Source: Symsagittifera roscoffensis
Lineage: Eukaryota > Xenacoelomorpha > Acoela > Convolutidae
Length of the DNA: 64,000 nucleotides
Assembly: GCF_963678635.1 (NCBI RefSeq)
Contig: NC_087062.1
Coordinates: forward strand, 13,746,670 to 13,810,669
Direction of reading: 5' to 3'
Each line of letters opens with the position of its first letter. The first letter of the stretch is position 1. This document shows positions 23,028 to 33,889 of this stretch, piece after piece. The notes below the pieces were generated by a model, which saw only the letters and a program-made list of their open reading frames with translations, did not search any database and had not been told where the DNA came from. The translations under genes and the position numbers were made by a program.

Positions 23028-24111
23028 CAAAAATTTTGAAGGCTGTTTCTTTTGTTTCTCGTTTTAAACCAAGTTTTGTTTTAGAACTTTATTGTTTCGC
23101 GCGCTCTAAATTTTTAACCGCGCAATGAAGCTTTCAAATCTTTTGATCATCATGGCGTTTTCTTACTTGAAAAAGACAAGGTAAACAGAAAACATAGGGC
23201 CTTATATTTTGGTGTAAAAAATTGGGCGTGGTGGCAAAGCACATTATAGGAATTGATTCCGAAGTTTCAGATATGGCAGCAGAGGCGGATCTAGAATTTT
23301 CTCGAGGGAGGGGGATTTTCAAAAAAGTAGAAAATTTTGTCGACCATTTTTTTAAGTCGACCAAAAAGATTTTCTGAGCTCTCCCAAATCATTATTAAGC
23401 TATAAAGACCCCTTTTTGACCAAATTTTCTGCGCCGCAGGCTTATTTTTGAAAAACAAGCCAAAATGTACTTAGGTAATTTTCAGAAAAATGTACCCAAA
23501 AAATTGCGTTTTTTCAGCGCGAGCTCCCCCCTTTAAAATAGTAGACTTTGGTGCCGAAGACTGCTTAAGAAAAATTTTAGGATCAGTCAGCGAAAAATGG
23601 ATATTTCAAAAAAGTACAGAATGTAGTTTTCGAGAATATTCAAAAAATTATAGAAAAAAATAAAAAAAATTGAGTTTTACGATGCAATAACTTACGATGT
23701 AAAAAAAATTTGAGTGGCCGCTAATACAGAGGAACGTCCCACCTCCCGTTATCTCCATTGAAACAACAAAATCAGATTTTAGAAATTACTTTTCCATGTT
23801 ACAAAAATTCACAAAATGGCCAAAAATTAAAAATTTAACCAATCCGAGGGCCATAACTTATGTGTAATGTAGGCCGACGATTTTTTTATTGAAACCAAAT
23901 AAAAACAAAGAACGAAATTGGAATTCAAGGTAAAAACTACAAATTGAAGGAGTAAATCAAACACTAAAAGCATTATTAAAGTAAGCCGCACAGCAAAAAA
24001 AAATTCCAAGATATGACAACTAAGCCGACAAGTTAGATACAAACAATTGGCCGACAATTTTATTTGAAAAAGAATATTTACCGTTTGAGAAAAACAGGTC
24101 CAGGTCAGATT
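23028..24111. other. Flank segment without recognised gene, first copy
   Basis: AT-rich. It contains a GTCGACC-type repeat (23280-23592) and otherwise short open frames (for example 23827-24057 minus, rich in hydrophobic residues) that match nothing known. Its first 70 bp (GCCTTCGGAGTCGAAGACAT..., GAAGGCTGTTTCTTTTGTTT) are a diverged match to 31684-31760, so it is the natural continuation of the locus. Confidence 0.5.
23280..23592. mobile_element. GTCGACC-type repeat, diverged copy
   Basis: Shares block order with 7588-8046 but differs at many positions (GATCTAGAATTTTC, TTTTGTCGACCATTTT, AAGTCGACCAAAAAG, GAGCTCTCCC, CGAGCTCCCCCCTTTAAA, TTTTAGGATCAGT). An older insertion of the same family. 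Confidence 0.7.
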
Positions 24112-24649
24112 TTGGGAACTTTTCTACATCGTATGACCGGTAACTTCTATCCGACTTGCAACCAACTGCTTTTCTCTCTGTTAGATTCGAGCAAAAACAG
24201 GTAGCCTCATCGTCAACTCGTATATTAATTCTTTTGTAGTTTCGACTGGCACAAAATAAAACGCAATCTGTCGCGTCAAGTTTCAAAATCGGATCATCTG
24301 TTTTGCTTGAGTGCCCCACGCAATTTTTGAAATCTAATTTTGAGATCGCTAATTTAACCAGCGGAGAAACTTGAAACTGATCGGCGAAACTCGCCCACGT
24401 TTCATCGCGGTTCTGGGTCACTTGGGAAAAAGTGGGTTTGAGATGATCCTGCTCGCCGACCAGTGAATTTTTTTCAACAGAGTTTAGTTCCCACAATTTC
24501 CGACCAGGGAGCATCTGCTGACTTTTGGTGCGGAAGTTTTTGAATTTCCATGCCGATTGGTTCCAGTCAAAGGTATAAACTCCCAGAAAGAATACTAGCA
24601 GTACAAGATATTTTATTGAACGTTTAGTTTTTGCTATGATTGAAAGCAT
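24020..24649 (-). CDS. WSC-domain exon with rearranged C-terminus (copy D)
   Basis: The first 180 residues equal copies A-C up to EKFPK. The duplication junction at 24111/24112 then replaces the last codons and the splice donor by unrelated sequence, giving a 29-residue tail (SDLDLFFSNGKYS ... LFVSNLSA) and a stop at 24020. If transcribed, this gives a 209-residue protein consisting of anchor, stem and WSC-like domain only, without the splice to any downstream exon. It is probably non-functional or a free WSC-only product. Confidence 0.45.
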   Translation of the reverse strand: MLSIIAKTKRSIKYLVLLVFFLGVYTFDWNQSAWKFKNFRTKSQQMLPGRKLWELNSVEKNSLVGEQDHLKPTFSQVTQNRDETWASFADQFQVSPLVKLAISKLDFKNCVGHSSKTDDPILKLDATDCVLFCASRNYKRINIRVDDEATCFCSNLTERKAVGCKSDRSYRSYDVEKFPKSDLDLFFSNGKYSFSNKIVGQLFVSNLSA

Positions 24650-25183
24650 AACGAAAACAATAGAGAAACTAACTATACAATAAAATGAAACGTGTCACTG
24701 CTTCTTCAAAATTTTTCGTAATGCTCTACAAGTAGTATTGAGGCGAGCTTTATCGCTTATGACGCATTAGAAGATCAAATCTACCAATTGAATTTATGAA
24801 CTTAGCAAAGTGTGCCACTCGATATGAAAGTTGTAGCTTCGGTTAATTAGTTCTGTCTCCCCCCTCCCTACCTCCTCCAATCTTATAACTCAAAAGAGAT
24901 CAGCAAAAAACTCGAGTTGAACTCCAAAGAAATGAGAAGCATCACTATCAAAAAGAAATATATGAAAGTAAAACTGCAATCTTGAATACAACCTGCCCTA
25001 GAAATAGGAAGTTGGATATATGGACGAAGAAAAGCAGGTATCGATGGGGTGAATCGAAATAACCGTTAAAAAGTAGACATCAAACAAAAGTCCAAACGGC
25101 TCACGGCTCATGGATAAGCACCACAATTAATTCAATTCAAACAAAATGATTAAATGAAAGTTTTGACCATGGTTTAAAAGTTT

Positions 25184-25954
25184 CTACAGCTTGTGCACCG
25201 TCTTAAGAAATCCTTCAAGAATCGTTATCAAAGTGTCCACCGTCTTAGCAGGAACTCCTTTTGAAGTAAAATCAGCCGCATTCAGATCTCCGTTGTATTT
25301 GCCTTTGAAGGATCCCTCTCCCAACATCAGAATCGAATGAAGTAGCCGAGTCTGACCTACGTGGAACATCCGTAGCAGGTTTCCATGGTAGAAGGCGGGA
25401 TCTTGACTCAGAGGTTCTTCCAAGTGAAAAGACAGAGTTCCAATTCCGCCTCCGTAGGGAACTTGAATCGCAATCACGTGCTTAGCTTCGAAAAAGTCTC
25501 GAACCTGCTCTGGAGTCATGGCCAAAACGTGTCGCCGAACCGCTTTGCGTGCGGGTGAACATTTTGCCAGATTGAATTTAAACCCGCTTTGAATGTTCAC
25601 GTTGAGATAAACTGTGTCCCCATTTTTTAGCCCGAATTCGGAAAAGAAAGTCAAATTATCTGGAATGTTTTTACTAGTTTTAGTTGCAAGTTTGAAAATG
25701 GACCGTGAAAGGGAAAGACGTGCTGAAACTTCAATGTGAAGGTCACGCAAGGTTGATTTCTTGGGAAGTTCAATATAAAACGGTGCTTTTAAAGGGCAAA
25801 TAATAGTCAGCGTATAATTTTCATCGGTAGGTGGTCTAGAAGATTGGGAGTTTGACGAGTTACTGGAGTTTAATGATAGCTTTTTGAAACTTAGAGCGAG
25901 GGAACTCGCCATTGAATCTTTGCAAATGGAAACGTTTATAGATGTCTTAAGCAT
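25184..25954 (-). CDS. Midnolin-like protein (copy D)
   Basis: Same 256-residue protein as copies A and C. It was duplicated with the 4.36-kb segment, so its upstream 1.4 kb, including any promoter, is also present. The downstream WSC exon of this copy is the rearranged one (24020-24649). Confidence 0.8.
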   Translation of the reverse strand: MLKTSINVSICKDSMASSLALSFKKLSLNSSNSSNSQSSRPPTDENYTLTIICPLKAPFYIELPKKSTLRDLHIEVSARLSLSRSIFKLATKTSKNIPDNLTFFSEFGLKNGDTVYLNVNIQSGFKFNLAKCSPARKAVRRHVLAMTPEQVRDFFEAKHVIAIQVPYGGGIGTLSFHLEEPLSQDPAFYHGNLLRMFHVGQTRLLHSILMLGEGSFKGKYNGDLNAADFTSKGVPAKTVDTLITILEGFLKTVHKL

Positions 25955-26689
25955 ATGTAAAGGCTGTATTTTTTCTTGGTGATTAAATTTTTGAAGTATT
26001 TTAGTAAAATTTCAATGTAAGGAGAAAAATAGTAAATTAATTGTTTTGAAAAGAAAATTCTAATCGGTTAAACAAAGTTACACTTGTAAGAACAAATAAC
26101 AAAATCTGTTTGATTAGAAAGAATGATCTTGTTGAGACTTTGGAGAGAGTATGTTTAGATAAAAAAGCTGCAAGATACATACAATTAATACTCGAACTTA
26201 AATTACCAGTTTGCGCTCCGACCAATTGGTAATAATACCAACGAGTTTAATTGAGACCATTACTTCGCGTAGTGTAATTAGCGAATTGCATCTTCGGCGT
26301 CTTAATTGTTGAGAGCTAACCAAGTGAAAAGAGATTATAAGAATTAACTCGAATTGTTTCCGGCTTAGCGCTTTTGAATTGTTTGACGCCTCATTTTGGT
26401 ATAAATAGAGACACTTAGAGACACTAATTTATGAATCACCTTATTATATAATAAAGATTAAAACACAATCTGACTATGTCGAAAAGATAAGATGGCAAGC
26501 TCAATGTCATGGGATATCGATTATGTGGAAAGCATATGGAAAGTTTCTCATTTTCCAAAGTAATGAAAAAAAACATGTGTTTGAAAGATTTTTGATTATG
26601 CTATAGTTGAAATTTAGCAATCAAATTTTAGCACTCAAATACTCGGAATAAAGGACTATAGCAAAACATCCTTTGAAGCCGCATAAAGC

Positions 26690-27149
26690 TATTCATTTTT
26701 GTGTGAAGACATGGGCGGGTCTAGGATTTTCACGAAGGCGTGGGCGGAGTTTTGTCGACCTTTTTCTAGGTTGACCCAATTGGTTGGGCAAAGTTGGCGT
26801 GGGCAAAGTTTTGTCGACCTTTTTCTAGGTTGACCCAATTGCTTTTCCGAGCTCTCCAAAAGCACTAAAAGCCCCTGCTTTGGCCAAATTATTTGCACTG
26901 AAGGTGAACTCTAAAAAAACAGGCCAAAAAAGGCGGTTTTGGCACTTTTTGGACAGTAGCGATTAAAAAATTGCCTTTTTTCGGCTCGAGCTCTCCCCTC
27001 AAAATTAGTTTATATTGGCTCCAAAGGCGCCTTTAGGCAAACTTTAGGATCAGTACGAAAGGACCCCCCCCCCTCCCTCCTTCATCTACTTCCGCTATTG
27101 AGTGAAGATAAATATGGTAGATCCTCCAAAATCTTTTCTTTTAGTTGTC
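26690..27149. mobile_element. GTCGACC-type repeat, copy D
   Basis: Copy of 7588-8046, carried by the 4.36-kb duplication. The C run near 27063 is one base longer than in other copies. Confidence 0.75.
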
Positions 27150-27386
27150 TTTTGGAGGCGTTCAGTTAAATTCATCATTCATAATTGGTCAGCGACAGAT
27201 GCAGGCACAAAAAAAGTAAAAAATTATAAAACTCAATTTAATAAACCTTGATTGGTAAAAAGCCGAGCTAAGTTATAACCAGACAAAAAATTATAAAACC
27301 TAATTTAATAAACCTTGATTGGTAAAAAGCCGAGCTAAGATTATAACCAAGCTAAGTCGGAAAACGCCTTCGGAGTCGAAGACATT

Positions 27387-28470
27387 CAAAAATTTTGAAG
27401 GCTGTTTCTTTTGTTTCTCGTTTTAAACCAAGTTTTGTTTTAGAACTTTATTGTTTCGCGCGCTCTAAATTTTTAACCGCGCAATGAAGCTTTCAAATCT
27501 TTTGATCATCATGGCGTTTTCTTACTTGAAAAAGACAAGGTAAACAGAAAACATAGGGCCTTATATTTTGGTGTAAAAAATTGGGCGTGGTGGCAAAGCA
27601 CATTATAGGAATTGATTCCGAAGTTTCAGATATGGCAGCAGAGGCGGATCTAGAATTTTCTCGAGGGAGGGGGATTTTCAAAAAAGTAGAAAATTTTGTC
27701 GACCATTTTTTTAAGTCGACCAAAAAGATTTTCTGAGCTCTCCCAAATCATTATTAAGCTATAAAGACCCCTTTTTGACCAAATTTTCTGCGCCGCAGGC
27801 TTATTTTTGAAAAACAAGCCAAAATGTACTTAGGTAATTTTCAGAAAAATGTACCCAAAAAATTGCGTTTTTTCAGCGCGAGCTCCCCCCTTTAAAATAG
27901 TAGACTTTGGTGCCGAAGACTGCTTAAGAAAAATTTTAGGATCAGTCAGCGAAAAATGGATATTTCAAAAAAGTACAGAATGTAGTTTTCGAGAATATTC
28001 AAAAAATTATAGAAAAAAATAAAAAAAATTGAGTTTTACGATGCAATAACTTACGATGTAAAAAAAATTTGAGTGGCCGCTAATACAGAGGAACGTCCCA
28101 CCTCCCGTTATCTCCATTGAAACAACAAAATCAGATTTTAGAAATTACTTTTCCATGTTACAAAAATTCACAAAATGGCCAAAAATTAAAAATTTAACCA
28201 ATCCGAGGGCCATAACTTATGTGTAATGTAGGCCGACGATTTTTTTATTGAAACCAAATAAAAACAAAGAACGAAATTGGAATTCAAGGTAAAAACTACA
28301 AATTGAAGGAGTAAATCAAACACTAAAAGCATTATTAAAGTAAGCCGCACAGCAAAAAAAAATTCCAAGATATGACAACTAAGCCGACAAGTTAGATACA
28401 AACAATTGGCCGACAATTTTATTTGAAAAAGAATATTTACCGTTTGAGAAAAACAGGTCCAGGTCAGATT
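27387..28470. other. Flank segment without recognised gene, second copy
   Basis: Duplicate of 23028-24111. At its right end it runs on into 28471-28800, so this is the original position. A 146-codon minus-strand frame (28186-28626) spans the boundary. It begins MLFITLFTGLVWTSR and includes hydrophobic stretches, but matches no family I know. Confidence 0.5.
27639..27951. mobile_element. GTCGACC-type repeat, second diverged copy
   Basis: Duplicate of 23280-23592, carried by the 4.36-kb duplication. Confidence 0.7.
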
Positions 28471-28800
28471 GGACTCCAGGAACTTTGCCGTCTCATGCAT
28501 ATTCGTTACCTCCAGGCTGAGTGTGCCGCGAACGCTAAGAAAATTGAATACACTATGAAACAAAGTACCACTAGAGATGAGCCGAGACGTCCAGACGAGT
28601 CCCGTGAACAAAGTTATAAACAACAAAAAAAATTAGTACCCAATTTCAAAACCCTTACTTATTGCAAGGGTAACAAATTAACTTACATGTGGAGGAAAAA
28701 TTGAAAAAAGATATTCGTAATGATTTTTCCATATCTTCTTTTAGCCGAACTTTATATAATTATTCTTATACTATTATGATTACTCGAATATATTATTCTT
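28471..28800. other. Unique spacer left of copy E
   Basis: Present once in the window. Contains part of a 93-codon plus-strand frame (28423-28704) and part of a 146-codon minus-strand frame; neither is recognised. It joins copy E where homology to the WSC exon begins (CAGTTCCCACAATTTCCG). Confidence 0.4.
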
Positions 28801-28971
28801 TAAATTCAGTTCCCACAATTTCCGACCAGGGAGCATCTGCTGACTTTTGGTGCGGAAGTTTTTGAATTTCCATGCCGATTGGTTCCAGTCAAAGGTATAA
28901 ACTCCCAGAAAAAAAACTAGCAGTGCAAGATATTTTATTGAATGTTTAGTTTTTGCTATTACTGAGAGCAT
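28780..28971 (-). pseudogene. WSC-domain exon remnant (copy E)
   Basis: Keeps the signal anchor (MLSVIAKTKHSIKYLALLVF) and stem through LWELN, with substitutions relative to copies A-D (I5V, R10H, V16A). Homology stops at about 28801, so the whole WSC-like domain is missing and a short unrelated tail (LKNNIFE) ends the frame. This is the most diverged copy and marks an older duplication of the locus. Confidence 0.7.
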
Positions 28972-29526
28972 AACGAAAACACCAGAGGAACTACCTATAC
29001 AATAAATTAAAACGTGTGACTGCTTCTTTAAATTTTCTCTTAATGCTCTACAAGTAGTATTGAGGCGAGCATTATCGCATATGACGCATTAGAAGATCAA
29101 ATCTACCAATTGAATATATGAAATTAGCAAAGTGTGCCACTCGATTTGAAAGTTGTAGCTTCGGTTAATTAGTTCTGTCTTGGACCGTTCTCATGCAGTC
29201 CCTTCCCCTACCTCCTCCAATCTTATAACTCAAAAGAGATCAGCAAAAAACTCGAGTTGAACTCCAATGAAATACGAAGCATCACTATCAAAAAGAAATT
29301 TTTGAACGAAAAATTGCGATCTTCAATACAATCTGCCCTAGAAAAAGGAGGTTGGTTATATGGACAAAGAAAAGCAGTTATTGATGGGGTGAATCGAAAA
29401 AACCGTTAAAAAGCAGACATCAAACAAAAGTCCAAACGGCTCACGGCTTATGGATAAGCACCACAATTAATTCTATTCAAACAAAATGATTAAAAGAAAA
29501 TTTTGACCATGGTTTAAAAGTTTCTC

Positions 29527-30294
29527 TAGCTTGTGCACAGTCTTAAGAAATCCTTCAAGAATCGTTATCAAGATGTCCACCGATTTAGCAGGAACTCCTT
29601 TTCAAGTAAACTCAGCCGCGTTCATATCTCCGTTGTATTTGCCTTTGAAGGATCCCTCTCACAACATCAGAATCGAATGGAGTGACCGAGTCTGCCCTAC
29701 ATGGAACATCCGTAGCTGGTTTCCATGGTAGAAGGCGGGATCTTGACTCAGAGGTTCTTCCAAGTGAAAAGACAGGGTTCCAATTCCTTCACCGTGGGGA
29801 ACTTGAATCGCAATCTCGTGCTTAGCTTCGAAAAAGTCTCGAACCTGCTCCGGAGTCATGGCCAAAACATGTCGTCGAACCGCTTTGCGTGCGGGTGAAC
29901 ACTTAGCCAGATTGATTTTAAAACCGCTTAGAATGTTCATATTGAGATAAGTTTCATCCCCATTTTTTAGCCCGAATTCGGAAAAAAAAGTCAAATTATC
30001 TGGAATGTTTTTACTAGTTTTAGTTGCAATCTTGAAAATCGACCTTGAAAGCGAAAGACGTCCTGAAACTTCAATGTGAAGGTCACGCAAGGTTGATTTC
30101 TTGGGAAGTTCAATATAAAACGGTGCTTTTAAAGGGCAAATAATAGTCAGCGTATAATTTTCATCGGTAGGTGGTCTAGAAGATTGGGAGTTTGACGAGT
30201 TACTGGAGTTTAATGATAGCTTTTTGAAACTTAGAGCGAGGGAACTCGCCATTGAATCTTTGCAAATGGAAACGTTTATAGATGTCTTAAGCAT
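29527..30294 (-). pseudogene. Midnolin-like pseudogene (copy E)
   Basis: Residues 1-77 are identical to copies A-D. From residue 78 on there are many substitutions (for example A78G, L89I, TV to ET at 114-115, Q122L, V160E, Y167H). The frame is stopped after SILML by GGA to TGA (Gly212), leaving 211 codons. A second in-frame TGA follows in the Catch-2 region (SKGVP to *KGVP). The contrast between the perfect 5' end and the decayed remainder suggests gene conversion of the 5' end. Confidence 0.8.
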
Positions 30295-30349
30295 ATGTAA
30301 AGGCTGTATTTTTTCTTGGTGATTAAATTTTTGAAGTATTTTAGTAAAA
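30063..30349. other. Tract of perfect identity between copy E and copies A-D
   Basis: These 287 bp equal 6621-6907 of unit A without a difference, covering codons 1-77 of the midnolin-like ORF and 55 bp upstream. Immediately outside, E differs at many positions (29940-30062 and from 30350). This is best explained by gene conversion. Confidence 0.75.
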
Positions 30350-31141
30350 GTTCAATGAAAGGAAAAAAATAGTAAATTAAATTGTTTTGGTGGAAAATTC
30401 AAATCGGTTGAACAAAGTTACACTTAATAACAAAATCTGTTTGATTAGAAAGAATGATCTCTGAGAAATTGGAGAGAGAGAGTATGTTTATAAAAAAAAA
30501 GGACGCGAGATTACAAAATTACACTCGAACCTAAAGTACCAGTTTCCGCTCTGACCAATTGGTAATAATACCAACGAGTTTAATTGCGTCCATTACTTCG
30601 TGTAGTATAATTAGCGAATTGCATCTTCGACGTCTTAATTGCTGAGAGCTAACCAAGTGAAAAGAGATTATAAGAATTAAATCGAATTGTTTCCGGCATT
30701 GCACTTTTCAATTGTTTGACGCCTCAATTTGGTACGAAATAATTTCACTTAGAGACACTAACTTATGATTCAGCTTGTTTAAAAAAAATTAAACATAATC
30801 GGGCTATGTTGAAAAGATAGGATGATACACTCAAAGTCGTATGATACCAATTATGTGGGAAGACCACCAAAGAGAAAATTAGGATCTTGTTTGAAAAAAC
30901 AGCTTCCGAAAATTACGACTCAGAACTGTCGAAAACTTACATACATAGAGAGCACCATTATAGCCACTTAAAAAAGGAAACTCGAGTTCTCGGAATAACT
31001 GACTATAGCAAACATCCTTTCAACCCACATAATATGTTTTGGAACCGTTCAGTTAAATTCGTACAACAGAAAACATTTTTAAAATATAAAAGTTTATTTA
31101 ATGAGCCTTGGTTGACAAACAGCCGAGCCAATTCTAAATTA

Positions 31142-31674
31142 AACAATACTCCTCGCATCAGGGCAAAACCCTGAAATTTCCGACTGCTTTTTAAGGTTTA
31201 TGGAGCATCAGTATTAACATAAAAAAAATTTAATGAAAAAAAATAAAATGAAAATTTTTTTTCTAAAATTTGAAATTGTTCATGAAAATCATCCTTCCAC
31301 ACGCCATATAAAGTATTAAAAGATAGAATTCGTTCCTTGCAACAAATCAATTTTGCCAAATAAGCTTCGTTTAACCAATTTGGAACGATTTATACGACGG
31401 ATTAAATCTCCGCTTACGCGTTAATAGCGCGAACTATATCGCGCGTTAATTGTCCCAAATTGGTCAAAATGGCAATCTTTAAACTCTCATAATTTTACAA
31501 AAAATGATCACAGGTGAAATATCTTTTCAAATTTAAGCTCAAGACAACAATACTTTTTGAATGATAAAAAAAATTCCGTAAAAAATGGCTAGTTAAAAAG
31601 TCGAAATTTGTCTGAAGAAAAAAACCCACCCCGAGCACAATTATTCCGTTACTTTCGTATCGAAAGTCGGAACA
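31142..31674 (-). mobile_element. Hairpin-ended non-autonomous element, 533 bp
   Basis: Begins ACAATACTCCTCGCATCAGG with hairpin CAGGGCAAAACCCTG and ends TTTCGTATCGAAAGTCGGAA. Body is homologous to 31902-32421 and 32422-32930 in reverse orientation. Internal landmarks: TATCGCGCGTTAATTGTCCC, AAGCTCAAGACAACAATAC, CCCCGAGCACAATTATTCC. No ORF. Confidence 0.75.
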
Positions 31675-31901
31675 ACTACATCAAAAACGCCTTTAGAGTC
31701 AAAAGTTATCCCCATTTCTTTGAAGCTGTTTTTTTGTCTTTTTGTTCTCGTCTGAAAAATTAGAGGCTTTTCCTTTCGAATTTTACTGTTCCGACCTTTG
31801 GATCAACCGTACAATATCTCCCCACATCGAATTAGAGGAGAGAAAAAACAGATTTTTCAGGAAATAACTTAAGCGTAGCCCAGATTATACAACACATTAC
31901 T
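31675..31901. other. Spacer between opposed elements
   Basis: 31684-31760 is a diverged copy of the start of 23028-24111 (ACGCCTTTAGAGTCAAAAG, GAAGCTGTTTTTTTGTC). It also holds GATCAACCGTACAATATCTC, a motif seen again at 33751. No gene. Confidence 0.5.
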
Positions 31902-32421
31902 GTTCCGACTTTCGTAACGAAAGTAACGGAATATTTGTGCTCGGTGTGTTTTTTTCTTCAAAATTTCGACTTTTTAACTCGCCCTTTTTGATGGGATTTT
32001 CAAAAATCATTCGAAAAGTATTGTTGTCCTGAGCTTCAATTTGAAAAAATATTTTACCTGTGATCATTTTTCGTAAAGTTATGAGGGTTTAAAGATTGCC
32101 ATTTTGGCCAACTTGGGACAATTAACGAGCGATAATCTTCGCGCTACTAACGCGTGAGCGGAGATTTGATCCGTCTTAGAAACCGTTCCAAATTGGTTGA
32201 AGGAAGCTTAATTGACATAATTGATTGTTTACTAGGAGCGAAATCTATCACTTTGTACTTTACATGGCGTGTGGGGGATTTTTTTTTGCAAAAATCTTAA
32301 ATTAAAAAAAAAATATTTATTTTAGTTTCCTACATTTAATTTTTTGTGTTATTTCTGTTCCATAGATTTTAAAAGGCGTTTGGAAAGTTGAGGGCCTTGC
32401 CCTAATACGAGCAGCCTTGTT
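31902..32421 (+). mobile_element. Hairpin-ended element, tandem copy 1
   Basis: Starts GTTCCGACTTTCGTAACGAA and ends with hairpin GGGCCTTGCCCTAATACGAG then CAGCCTTGT. The next element starts at the very next base. Together with 31142-31674 it forms a large inverted repeat. Confidence 0.75.
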
Positions 32422-32930
32422 GTTCCGACTTTCGATACGAAATTAACAGAATATTTGTGCTCGGGGTGGTTTTTTTTCCTTCAGACAAATTTCGACTTTG
32501 TAACTAGCCGTTTTTGACGGAATTTGTAAATAATATTTGAAAGGTATTGTTGTCCTGAGCCTAAATTTGAAAAGATATTTCACCCGTGGTCATTTTTCTT
32601 AACGTTATGGGGGTTTAAAGGTTGCCACTTTGGCCAATTTGGGACAATTAACGCGCGAGATATTAAGTGGAGATGTAATCTGTCTAAGAAATCGTTTCAA
32701 ATTGGTTCAAGGAAGCTTATTTGCCATAGTTGATAAGTTAATAAGAGCAAAAATTGTTCTTTTTGTAGTTTATATGGCGTGTGGGGGAATGATTTTTTCT
32801 AGAAAAAATTTCAATTTTTAGAAAAAAGTTACATTTAATATGTTAAAAATATTTACGTAATTACTGCTCCTTATACTTTAAAAGGCAATCGGGACATTCA
32901 AGGCTTGGCCCTGATACGAGCAGTCTTGTT
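32422..32930 (+). mobile_element. Hairpin-ended element, tandem copy 2
   Basis: Starts GTTCCGACTTTCGATACGAA and ends GGCTTGGCCCTGATACGAGC, AGTCTTGTT. Head-to-tail with copy 1 and without spacer. Short 3' hairpin, no terminal inverted repeat of the cut-and-paste kind and abutting tandem copies are features known from Helitron/Helentron-type elements; the assignment is inference. Confidence 0.7.
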
Positions 32931-33075
32931 AGTTCACTAGAGAAAATTGATTAAAAACAATCTAAAAGTTCTTGTTATTTTTTTTACATTTAATTTTTCT
33001 GGTTATAACTGCTCTATAGACCCTAAAAGACATTTGGAATACTCAGGGCCTTGCCCTGACAGGAGAAGTGCTGTT
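32931..33075 (+). mobile_element. 3' end remnant of a hairpin-ended element
   Basis: Only the terminal part remains, ending ACTCAGGGCCTTGCCCTGAC and AGGAGAAGTGCTGTT. It directly follows tandem copy 2, suggesting a third, 5'-truncated tandem unit. Confidence 0.6.
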
Positions 33076-33889
33076 AATTTTTTTCCGAAGAAAATTGATT
33101 AAAAACACAATCATTTCGGTAACTAACAGCATTCAAATGCTATCCATAAAAATTGCAAAAACCAATTGCATTACAGAAAGATTTTTCACAATCAATGTGT
33201 GACTAGTGTGGACATTATACGGTTGGTCATTTAGGGGAGGAGAAAGTACGGTTGATCCCGACTTTCGACTATGAACCAAGCGCGCCTTCTACTTCAAAAA
33301 AATGAAAAGCACAATGAAGGTTTCAAATATATTTTTTAACGTGGTGTTTTCTTAAAATGGGAAAGCCAAAGGCAAACAGGATGAAAGTAGGATCAAGTTA
33401 ACATCCTAATGCTTGATTCTTGTTGGCTCAAAGCCCAATGACAAAAAATCCTATGTTATTTTAGAATCAATTTTAACGCACTCCGCACTCCCCCTAAACA
33501 GCATTTTGTGTGGGGGGATGGGGGGGGAGTGTAGGAGGAATGTTGCAACTACTTTGATCCAACTACTTAAAAATCGCCCACTCTTTGGTATTTACTAAAA
33601 AGAAAAACTTGTCACCCCTATAAATAAAAGCATTAAATTAGCACTAGTGTTGTTTTTTTTTAAACTCGAACTTCGCTTCCTGATTGGTCAACAATTCGAC
33701 AACTTAATCTATTTAACGGTTGCCCCCTCTCTTGAAGGGTGATCAACCGTACAATTCCCTCCCCCAAATTGAATGAGTGGGAAGAAAATATAGATTTTTC
33801 ATACACTAAGTTTGAGATAAGCCTAGATTTGTTCAAAATTAACTGTATTACTAAAGAAAAAAGAATTGAAACATTTGCAACCGGTTATA
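33076..33889. other. AT-rich stretch, no gene recognised
   Basis: Contains TACGGTTGATCC-type motifs (33215-33260) that recur near 48290 in the same orientation and, inverted, near 33751 (GATCAACCGTACAATTCCCT), and a G-rich patch at about 33510-33530. Nothing coding. Confidence 0.4.

Larger units (their letters stand above)
19755..24111 (-). repeat. 4.36-kb tandem duplication, first copy
   Basis: Comprises the right part of unit C (from the end of the WSC exon to 23027) plus the 1.08-kb flank 23028-24111. The same ordered segment follows directly at 24112-28470 with a period of 4357-4359 bp. It overlaps unit C, showing that this duplication came after, or used, the C-type unit. Confidence 0.9.
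24112..28470 (-). repeat. 4.36-kb tandem duplication, second copy
   Basis: Near-identical to 19755-24111. The junction reads CAGGTCAGATT|TTGGGAAC: left side as at 28461-28470, right side as at 19753-19760 in the WSC exon, with TT shared by both parents. Carries WSC copy D and midnolin copy D. Confidence 0.9.
28801..31141 (-). repeat. Older, diverged paralogue of the midnolin/WSC locus (E)
   Basis: Colinear with 5380-8140 of unit A but with scattered substitutions and small indels, including absence of the GTCGACC-type insertion and a single copy of the 67-bp repeat. It therefore shows the state of the locus before those events. The region upstream of the E pseudogene (30295-31141) contains no other recognisable gene. 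Confidence 0.85.
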
